Below are positions 8,476-15,097 of a DNA stretch of 64,000 nt, one piece after another. Under the pieces are notes generated by a model. That model was not told where the DNA came from. It worked only from the letters and a program-made list of their open reading frames with translations, and did no database searches. Source of the stretch: Clostridia bacterium (GTDB lineage Bacteria; Bacillota; Clostridia; Oscillospirales; Acutalibacteraceae); NCBI GenBank assembly GCA_017516745.1, contig JAFXBF010000026.1, positions 1 to 64,000 of the forward strand, written 5' to 3'. A program made the translations under genes and the position numbers. Numbering within the stretch: position 1 is the stretch's first letter; every line of letters begins with the position of its first letter.

Positions 8476-8732
8476 CTGTTTTTTCATCCTAATGCAAAAG
8501 TGTTTTGAAAGCTTCTTTTCACAAGGGTAGATCCTTATACTATGTAGCAGATATTAAAAAAACGACACTTTATATTAATTTAAAAACTAATATCAGAGCT
8601 TTTTAAAATATAAAAACTAATTGCATAAGGATTTTAGTGCTGTTTTTCAGTTCTTTTTGTTAACAACCATTTGAATATAATTGTTTAAGATATTAAAGCG
8701 TTTAAAAAACTAATGATCGGAGGGTGTATGAT

Positions 8733-11150
8733 ATGTTTTTTGATATATATGGAATTTTAAAGGATGCATTTGAATTATTCATAAAAGGCAAAAAACATGT
8801 TTCAAAAAGAATATCTTTTATTAAAGCTTTTAAATATTCTTTGAAGGAGTGCAAAGAAAATGAAAACATAAGTCAAGAATTCTGTTCTTTGCTTGAAAGT
8901 TCAAAAAAGCCTACCATATCAGAACAAATTAAAAATGTAATAAACAAATCAAACGGTGCACGAGAATTAGAAGAAGATTTACGTCAAATTTTTTTAAACA
9001 CAAATATTCAAGTGAACAACCAAGAAGTGACTTGTTTCATTTCCTCGTTATTCTATTATCTTTTGCAAAGTGAAGAATATTCCCAAAAAATTATTAACAT
9101 GAGGACTGACATTGAAGTTTCCGAAACCCATCAAATGTTAAAAAAGCACTTGTCTCGAAGTGCAAACAGTTCTAAGCCAATATCAGCTCCTAGAATTTTA
9201 ACTCGTTATGCACCTAGAGCACAGGAAGAACTTGTTGGTAGAGAGAACGATCTTACTAACATTTTATCTATGCTTAATGACAAAAACAAAATTGTGATCG
9301 TAAATGGTATGGGTGGTATTGGAAAAACTGCTTTATGTCGAGCATTATTTCATAATAAAAAAATCACAAAACAATTGGCTTGGATAAATTACAAAGGCAA
9401 TTTGCTTGACGATTTGGTAGAGCAGTTCTATTACCCAATATTTGATAATGACACTTCATATAATGAGCGATTGGATAGAATTTTAATATTTTTAAGAGAA
9501 GAAATTAAGGAAACTGCGTTTTTGTTTATTGATAACGTAAACGCAACAATAGCTGAAGATCAAAATCTTCAAGTATTAGACAGCTTTCGATGTAAAATAA
9601 TATGTACATCAAGAATTAGAGGACTTGGATTATTTGACATATATGATCTTGATTTTTTAAACGAACATGAATGTATCAAAATGTTTGAACAATATTATCG
9701 AGTATTAGATTCTGAAGAAGAAAAGCAAGCTATAAAAGAAGTTGTTAGATTAGCAGGATTTCACACTTTGACTATTGAGGCAATAGCAAAGGTGTCTTTA
9801 GAGGATGGTTTGTTTCCTTTGGATATTTTAGATAAGTTAAAATCAGACGGTTTTAATTTATCAGAAGCTGTTGCCCAAATAACCCATAGAGATCAAATGG
9901 TTAGGGAAACAACAATTATTAATCATTTAAAATATGTATTTGACATTACAAATTTAAATGAGAATGAGTTAACAGTATTAAAATGTTTGGCAATATTTCC
10001 AAACATGTCAGTACCAGTTGATGCATATAAATGGTTTGAACTACCAAATTTAAGACTTTTTAATCATTTAACAAAATATGCTTGGTTAAAAAAGACGGAT
10101 AATGGATTTTTTATGCACCACGTAATAAAAGAGGTCATTAAATGTAGTTGTGAAATCTCAATAGAAGATATAAAAAAAGTAATTTTTTACTTTATAAAGG
10201 AATTAGAAAGTGATGAAAGCAAAAGTATAAAACATTACAATAGCCTATTGCCTTTTGCGGAATATGTGTTAAATCATTTTAATGATTCTCAAAATATTGA
10301 AATTGGTTTACTCTGTTGTTCTATTGGACAAGCCTACTATTATGTAGGAAAGTATTCTGAGGCAATGTCTATATTAAATAAAGCATTGCAAATATTATCC
10401 ATAGATTATACCGATAATGACAAAAAAATATTTTCTATTTATTGTGTTCAGGCTGCAATACAGAATAAGGTTGGTGAATTTGAAACATCGGCATATCTCT
10501 ACAAAAAAGCAATTATTGGTTGTGAATCATCTGACCATACCAATACAACAATAATGGCTGATATATATAGAGATACTGCTACAAATTATATTGATCTCAA
10601 TGATTATTCTTTGTCAATAAAGTATGGAAAAATGGCAATTAAGATTTATGAAGAAAAATCAGAAATCCTTGATTTGGCTTCTGCTTATAATAATTTAGGA
10701 TTAACGTATTATTATGTTAATAAACACGATGATGCTCTTCATTGTTATTTCAAAGCAAAGAAGCTTTATGAAAATAATATTCCTGACGATCATCAAGACT
10801 TTGCAACTCTTTATAATAATATTGCGCTAATAATGTGTGATAAAGGTGAATTTGATCAGGCTCTTGAGTACCATTTACGTGCGCTAAATATTCGAAATAA
10901 ATTTGAAAATGAAAACCATATAGATTTATCAGAAACCTATAATAATATCGCTACCGTATTTGGTCGTAAGGGGATTTATGAAAAGGCAATAGAGTATCAA
11001 ATATTAGATATCTCAATTTTGCAAAAAATCAATAAGAATCATCCATATCTAAAACAATCCTATCAGAAAATGCAAGAGTATTATGAGGCAATCGGTGATA
11101 TGGAAAAATCCAATTTTTATCGTGAAAAATCTAATATGATTGAGATATAA
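8733..11150 (+). CDS. STAND (NB-ARC type) NTPase with TPR repeats
   Basis: An 805-residue regulator or defence protein. Residues 1-150 are an unrecognised helical N-terminal domain. An NTPase follows: EELVGREN box near 166, Walker A GMGGIGKT near 192-199, Walker B AFLFIDNVN near 262, and a KIICTSR sensor near 288. A helical and winged-helix-like region runs to about 490. Residues about 505-800 hold seven TPR units of 40-44 residues of kinesin-light-chain style (for example AYNNLGLTYYYVNKHDDALH). In such proteins the repeats sense a ligand and the NTPase oligomerises to activate the N-terminal domain. The ATG at 8733 is preferred over the GTG at 8724 because CGGAGGG lies eight bases before it. 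A TATAAT at 8676-8681 is the likely -10 box. AT-rich, island-like. Avs-like antiviral function is possible but unproven. Confidence 0.85.
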   Translation: MFFDIYGILKDAFELFIKGKKHVSKRISFIKAFKYSLKECKENENISQEFCSLLESSKKPTISEQIKNVINKSNGARELEEDLRQIFLNTNIQVNNQEVTCFISSLFYYLLQSEEYSQKIINMRTDIEVSETHQMLKKHLSRSANSSKPISAPRILTRYAPRAQEELVGRENDLTNILSMLNDKNKIVIVNGMGGIGKTALCRALFHNKKITKQLAWINYKGNLLDDLVEQFYYPIFDNDTSYNERLDRILIFLREEIKETAFLFIDNVNATIAEDQNLQVLDSFRCKIICTSRIRGLGLFDIYDLDFLNEHECIKMFEQYYRVLDSEEEKQAIKEVVRLAGFHTLTIEAIAKVSLEDGLFPLDILDKLKSDGFNLSEAVAQITHRDQMVRETTIINHLKYVFDITNLNENELTVLKCLAIFPNMSVPVDAYKWFELPNLRLFNHLTKYAWLKKTDNGFFMHHVIKEVIKCSCEISIEDIKKVIFYFIKELESDESKSIKHYNSLLPFAEYVLNHFNDSQNIEIGLLCCSIGQAYYYVGKYSEAMSILNKALQILSIDYTDNDKKIFSIYCVQAAIQNKVGEFETSAYLYKKAIIGCESSDHTNTTIMADIYRDTATNYIDLNDYSLSIKYGKMAIKIYEEKSEILDLASAYNNLGLTYYYVNKHDDALHCYFKAKKLYENNIPDDHQDFATLYNNIALIMCDKGEFDQALEYHLRALNIRNKFENENHIDLSETYNNIATVFGRKGIYEKAIEYQILDISILQKINKNHPYLKQSYQKMQEYYEAIGDMEKSNFYREKSNMIEI

Positions 11151-11201
11151 CAAAAAGAAGAATACATATATTGTAAAAAACAGAATAATTTATGTTAAAA
11201 G

Positions 11202-11245
11202 CAAACATCAGGTGCAACAAAAATTGTTATTGCACCTGATGTTTG
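11202..11245. terminator. Hairpin between convergent genes
   Basis: A perfect 16-pair stem (11202-11217 with 11230-11245) sits between the convergent STAND and AAA15 genes. There is no clear T run on either side, so it may be a weak terminator or an RNA end protector. Confidence 0.5.
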
Positions 11246-11254
11246 AGTAAATAA

Positions 11255-12589
11255 TTAAAATTTATATGTATTGTTTTTTATGTTAGGAACCGCAATTTTG
11301 CCTAGTAAGTATGATTTCATCAAATTTTTATCTGCTCTAATATTTGAGATGCCCATAGATTCCAATGTAGAACAACCATCTTCTTTCGAAACAAACCAAA
11401 CTTCATCTTTTCTTAATAGATTAAAATCTAAAAGAATAGATTCATGAGTAGTGACTATGAGCTGACAATTAGTTTTTTTGGCTTTTTCTAAAAAAGCAGA
11501 TATAAAATTAAAAGTTAAAAGCGGATGTAAACATCTGTCGATTTCATCAACAACATAAACAATGTCATCATCTTCTTGGAAAAGTATTTCTAAAAGTTTG
11601 AAAATCTTTTTAGTACCATCTGATTCTTCAGACATATAAAATGGTGTTTTTGTTCCTTCGTGATAAAACTGAATAGTTTCAAAACTAATATGTTCATCAA
11701 CGATTTTAGCAATGTAAAAATCATCTGCTAAACCAAACATAACGCAATTATTCTCTTCATCTTCTATCAAATCTTTTTCTATTCTAGATACTAAATCCTC
11801 GAAAATTTCTTTAGGTAACTTTAGTGCAATTTGTTCCTTAGGACATTCAAAAAAATTATAATTTGATATTGATAAATCAAAATCTTTAAAGAACTTTAAA
11901 ATACTATCCATATTTTTTTCGGACATAAAATATGCATAGTCTGAAATAATACTATCTGGTTTTTTAACTTTTAAATTGATTTCAAACCACCAAAACACTT
12001 CTTTTAAAATGATAGCTTCACTATGTTCGGAAAACAAATTGTTATAAGTGCTAACAGCTTTTAAGAAAAGTATACCGTTGTTTGAGGATATACTATCCGA
12101 AATAATATTTAATCGATTTCTCAAATCGTTATTTCTAAAGTATTCGCCTAAAATAAATTCGTTATTTTTTCTTTCGTGCTTGAATACTAATTTATCTGTT
12201 CTGGAAGTGTTTAAATATAACCATTCTGCAACAACTTCATTTTTTGACAGCAAAATCTCAAAACCATATGTATATATTTTTTGATCTATAGAAATCTTGT
12301 ATTCAAAGCTTGATGTCGACTCTTTGCAATTTGGATTTATTTTATTATATTTTTGAATAGTTGCTCTGTCGTTTCCTCTAATTATGTAGTCTCTGGAAAA
12401 TGAAATAGCTTTAACAAAATTTGATTTACCCGAGCCATTAGCTCCAAACAGCGATGAAAATTTTAGAATCTTATTACTTCCGTTTTGATAGAGACGCTCA
12501 TTGAAATTCCTACCTTTTCCGGCAACCAAGCTAAAAACTTCCTCTTTTTCAAAGGATAAGAAATTTCTAACTTTGAAATCAATTAACAT
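11255..12589 (-). CDS. AAA15-family ATPase (AbiLii/RloA-like)
   Basis: A 444-residue SMC/ABC-like ATPase. It starts MLIDFKVRNFLSF, the typical opening of the COG1106 family. Walker A GANGSGKS is at residues 49-56, an ABC-like signature region SEESDGTKK in the C-terminal third, then Walker B IVYVVDEIDRCLHP and the LIVTTHES switch. Relatives act in abortive infection or with an RloB-type nuclease encoded next to them. Here no RloB partner is adjacent, so it is either an orphan or works with something else. The in-frame ATG at 12589 is chosen because GAGGAG lies eight bases before it; the longer frame from 12622 begins at the -10 box. Confidence 0.8.
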   Translation of the reverse strand: MLIDFKVRNFLSFEKEEVFSLVAGKGRNFNERLYQNGSNKILKFSSLFGANGSGKSNFVKAISFSRDYIIRGNDRATIQKYNKINPNCKESTSSFEYKISIDQKIYTYGFEILLSKNEVVAEWLYLNTSRTDKLVFKHERKNNEFILGEYFRNNDLRNRLNIISDSISSNNGILFLKAVSTYNNLFSEHSEAIILKEVFWWFEINLKVKKPDSIISDYAYFMSEKNMDSILKFFKDFDLSISNYNFFECPKEQIALKLPKEIFEDLVSRIEKDLIEDEENNCVMFGLADDFYIAKIVDEHISFETIQFYHEGTKTPFYMSEESDGTKKIFKLLEILFQEDDDIVYVVDEIDRCLHPLLTFNFISAFLEKAKKTNCQLIVTTHESILLDFNLLRKDEVWFVSKEDGCSTLESMGISNIRADKNLMKSYLLGKIAVPNIKNNTYKF

Positions 12590-12613
12590 AAACATCGCTC
12601 CTCTCGTATCTGT

Positions 12614-12641
12614 ATTATACACGATTCTCGAAAAAAATCAA
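12614..12641 (-). promoter_or_regulatory. Promoter of AAA15 ATPase
   Basis: On the minus strand TTGATT (12636-12641), 16-base spacer, TATAAT (12614-12619). It lies close upstream of the chosen start at 12589. Confidence 0.7.
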
Positions 12642-12700
12642 CACTAATTTCGCCACAAAGCATAATTCGAGTGAGATTTTACGAAAATTTCGAGAAACGC

Positions 12701-12770
12701 TTGACAGCAACTGGCACTTATGGTATAATGTGGTTGCAAAAAAATAAAGAGTGAACCCACTTCACTCTTT
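12701..12770 (+). promoter_or_regulatory. Perfect consensus promoter with leader hairpin
   Basis: TTGACA (12701-12706), 17-base spacer and TATAAT (12724-12729) match the sigma-A consensus exactly. The transcript would begin near 12736, and within ten bases it holds a perfect nine-pair hairpin (12746-12754 with 12762-12770). A leader of about 150 nt precedes the first gene at 12888. Its remainder (12771-12880) shows no known riboswitch. Confidence 0.8.
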
Positions 12771-12887
12771 ATCAGGAATACGCCGGCTGAGCCAACGCAT
12801 ATCCAACCTCAATTGATATGTTACCACAGATTTATTGAATTGTCAACCTGAAATTCTGTGCTACCGGCGAGAAATGGAGGACACAGT

Positions 12888-13100
12888 GTGGCTAAGCAAA
12901 GAGTCACTGTTACTCAGGAAAGCAGCACCGGTAGGAACACGCGATTTCACGACAATATAACCGGCACAGATATGACACGAGCAGGATTTGTACGACAAAT
13001 CAAAAACGGTTCATATGATGATTACTATGTGCGAAATATAAATGGTGTTCCGACGCCTTGTAGCAAACCTGATAGTAGCAAAAGCAACAATCTTGAGTGA
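12888..13100 (+). CDS. Small DUF3892-like protein
   Basis: A 70-residue protein starting at GTG 12888, seven bases after GGAGG (12876-12880). The ATG 30 bases upstream has no ribosome site. It opens AKQRVTVTQESSTGRNTRFH and has a GFVRQIKNG...YYVRNINGV core, which resembles the DUF3892 type of small proteins common on mobile elements of Clostridia; family assignment is from memory. Function unknown. It is followed by two hairpins and then by the 300-residue gene, so the two probably share the strong promoter at 12701. Confidence 0.65.
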   Translation: MAKQRVTVTQESSTGRNTRFHDNITGTDMTRAGFVRQIKNGSYDDYYVRNINGVPTPCSKPDSSKSNNLE

Positions 13101-13150
13101 TACAATCACTCACACCGCCCTCCGAGAAATCGGAGGGTATTATTTTTTGA
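13095..13150 (+). terminator. Attenuator-like hairpins between the two genes
   Basis: A seven-pair hairpin at 13095-13111 overlaps the stop codon of the small gene. A second, perfect eight-pair hairpin (13118-13125 with 13130-13137, GAAA loop) is followed by TATTATTTTTTGA. The second looks like a true intrinsic terminator 15-25 bases before the ribosome site of the next gene, so expression of that gene would need read-through. Confidence 0.7.
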
Positions 13151-13164
13151 AAGGACGATTATTT

Positions 13165-14067
13165 ATGACAAAAAGAATTTCAAACCATTTACTATCACAA
13201 AACAAGGTTGAACACTGTAATATTGATTTTGTGAATACTGCCATCTCTAGAGACGAACAACTTTTTATTGACCCTGTTTTAATCGAAGTAGGGACAACTT
13301 CTTTTTGCGATGTTGCAAAAAGAAAAACTGCTGATTTTTTCAGTCAGTTACATACAGCATATTATGTAGCTAACAATGTGGAACATAAAAAACATTTGTT
13401 AAAACACGCCAGAGAAATAAACGATACTCACCTTGGTTATGCGAAAAAACACGGTAAAGGCAATACAGAAGAAGGTTTATATGAGATATTCAAGGGGATT
13501 GATGATTATATAACTTCTATAAAAATTAATAGAATGTTTGAACTGGTGTTATATGTACCTGAATTTGCTGAAGACGGAATGTCAGATTTGCTTACCAACA
13601 TTTTGTATAAAGAATTAAGTGAATTTACTGTTCAGCAATGCCAAAAGTATAATATTGAAACCCAAATATGTCCCAAAGAAAGGTTTTATTGGAATAGTCA
13701 AACACATACTTGGATAAAATACACAGGACAATCTCTTGTTATAGATGGGAATATACATCTATTGGTTCCCAAGGAAATCGTACAGACTCACTATCGATTT
13801 ACAACAGACAACTTTTTGAGAAGTGTTATCGTTGAAAACATTTGTGAAGCTGAGGCCAGTTACGATAAAAACGGAAAAAAGAGCAGACCTCAAAAAGATA
13901 AAGTTAGAGAGAATATTTTGAAACAAAACGGAACTATTTTTGATACAGTTCATAAATTTGCCGAGGGTAATAACGATTTATTGAAGCAATATCAAAAGAT
14001 TGTCGATGAGAAGTATAGAGCTTTAACTCTAAGCGATGAGGAACTTGATATGCGTATATATAAATGA
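13165..14067 (+). CDS. Conserved hypothetical protein of mobile regions
   Basis: A 300-residue soluble protein of unknown function. The start at 13165 follows GAAAGGACGATTATTT; the longer frame upstream overlaps the small gene and the terminator. Features include an LFIDPVLIEVG segment near residue 35, a GKGNTEEGLYEIFKG glycine-rich turn near 92, an AEDGMSDLLTNILYKEL helix near 134, and an ERFYWN motif near 172. These recur in a family met on phage-like and integrative elements, but no catalytic function can be named. AT-rich like the STAND and AAA genes. Its partner is the small gene upstream. Confidence 0.65.
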   Translation: MTKRISNHLLSQNKVEHCNIDFVNTAISRDEQLFIDPVLIEVGTTSFCDVAKRKTADFFSQLHTAYYVANNVEHKKHLLKHAREINDTHLGYAKKHGKGNTEEGLYEIFKGIDDYITSIKINRMFELVLYVPEFAEDGMSDLLTNILYKELSEFTVQQCQKYNIETQICPKERFYWNSQTHTWIKYTGQSLVIDGNIHLLVPKEIVQTHYRFTTDNFLRSVIVENICEAEASYDKNGKKSRPQKDKVRENILKQNGTIFDTVHKFAEGNNDLLKQYQKIVDEKYRALTLSDEELDMRIYK

Positions 14068-14074
14068 AACTAAC

Positions 14075-14113
14075 AATGAAGCTGGCTCACCATTTCAGTG
14101 AGCCAGCTTCATT
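14075..14113. terminator. Hairpin between convergent genes
   Basis: A perfect 16-pair stem (14075-14090 with 14098-14113) with a seven-base loop. It abuts the stop codon of tnpV on the minus strand and follows the plus-strand gene by seven bases. T runs are poor on both sides. Confidence 0.55.
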
Positions 14114-14488
14114 CTATGTGTAAATAAATTCTGAGTTTATAGTTTTAGTTGCTCGAACTTTAATATTATTCATTTGGGCAACCCATTCCATTGGGCTTTG
14201 CTCTTTGAGTCGTTCTGCAATCCCCTCGTTAACCTTCATCTGTTCTACCAACCGATAAAACATATCGGATGCCTGTTCATCAACCTCTGCAAGGTGGTTC
14301 CACAATGTACCGTTCATAAGCATAATATTAAATTGAACTCGTTTGTGTTGCATAAGAAAATCTTTGCGTTTCAGGCCCCATACACCGAGTGGCTTGTTTG
14401 TTTCGACAGGTAATGTGATGTTGGGGATTATATAATTGCCAACCATTCTATAACTTCCGCCATTCTGTTCAAACGATGATTTACTCAT
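14114..14488 (-). CDS. tnpV: TnpV family transposon-associated protein
   Basis: A 124-residue protein with the TnpV pattern: NYIIPNITLP near residue 18, a P-x-G-x-WG-x-KR segment near 33, and the conserved ending MEWVAQMNNIKVRATKTINS. TnpV proteins are carried by integrative and transposable elements of Clostridia, usually near a site-specific recombinase; their role is not known. Here no recombinase is seen in the window, so this looks like a remnant or an edge of an element. It is two bases downstream of the DUF6809 gene and clearly co-transcribed with it. Confidence 0.85.
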   Translation of the reverse strand: MSKSSFEQNGGSYRMVGNYIIPNITLPVETNKPLGVWGLKRKDFLMQHKRVQFNIMLMNGTLWNHLAEVDEQASDMFYRLVEQMKVNEGIAERLKEQSPMEWVAQMNNIKVRATKTINSEFIYT

Positions 14489-14490
14489 TC

Positions 14491-14772
14491 CTATATTCTC
14501 CTTTCAATCAGTAACAAATGTGTCGTATGTAAATTTAGCACAAGTCTGAAATCTGCTATAAAACTGTCTGCATTACTTATACAAAGGAACTCGCTGGATT
14601 GACTTGCATACTTTACGAACAGTTCCTTTTTCTCATCGGTTAGTTTTGATGCAAGTTGTTCTTCGGTTTGCGTAAGTATGCTCAGTTTCTTTTTTAGTTC
14701 AGAAATGAGTCCCGAACTGCTCTCTTGCGGCTCAATGTTTCCATAGTAAAAATCTTCTATAAATCTGGACAT
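14491..14772 (-). CDS. DUF6809 family protein
   Basis: A 93-residue protein starting at 14772 behind GGAGG. The start SRFIEDFYYGNIEPQE fits the DUF6809 pattern (short helix, YxGxIxPxE), followed by a coiled helical region. Proteins of this kind are often next to tnpV on Clostridial mobile elements, as here. Function unknown. A perfect eight-pair inverted repeat at 14786-14808 just upstream may be an operator. Confidence 0.75.
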   Translation of the reverse strand: MSRFIEDFYYGNIEPQESSSGLISELKKKLSILTQTEEQLASKLTDEKKELFVKYASQSSEFLCISNADSFIADFRLVLNLHTTHLLLIERRI

Positions 14773-15034
14773 TGTATAATCCTCCGTTTGAATGAATCAT
14801 ATTCAAACTCTTTTAAGCATTACGGAAGGATGAGAATATGTTTGTTACTGCCGAAGGTTATTATTTTTTAGTAAATCCCTTATGAACATCCGTACCAGTA
14901 AAAACCGTTAAATCCGCTGTTTATGCGAGGTTTGACGGTTTTATTTTTTGCTTTATTACATGCTATAATATTTAATCAATAGAAATATGGAATAGAATCT
15001 CCGGAAAGTGTAACAAATGTGTAACTCGGTTTTG
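14773..15034. other. Gap between transposon genes and GH3 gene
   Basis: Contents: an inverted repeat at 14786-14793/14801-14808 upstream of DUF6809; a 15-codon frame at 14838-14885 (MFVTAEGYYFLVNPL) behind GGAAGGA, of doubtful reality; and a long imperfect hairpin from about 14903 to 14943 followed by TTATTTTTTG on the plus strand, which is terminator-like although no plus-strand gene precedes it. It may mark the border of the accessory region. Confidence 0.45.
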
Positions 15035-15063
15035 TTGCAATAATTGTTCGGGTATGCTATACT
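15035..15063 (+). promoter_or_regulatory. Promoter of GH3 gene
   Basis: TTGCAA (15035-15040), 17-base spacer, TATACT (15058-15063) with an upstream TG (TATGCTATACT), an extended -10 form. Confidence 0.7.
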
Positions 15064-15097
15064 GAAATCAAATCCGCACCGTAAGGAGGCTGTTTTT

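Noticed and set aside
14838-14885. 15-codon ORF with a good ribosome site
   Set aside because: Too short to support without conservation; recorded only as part of the gap description.
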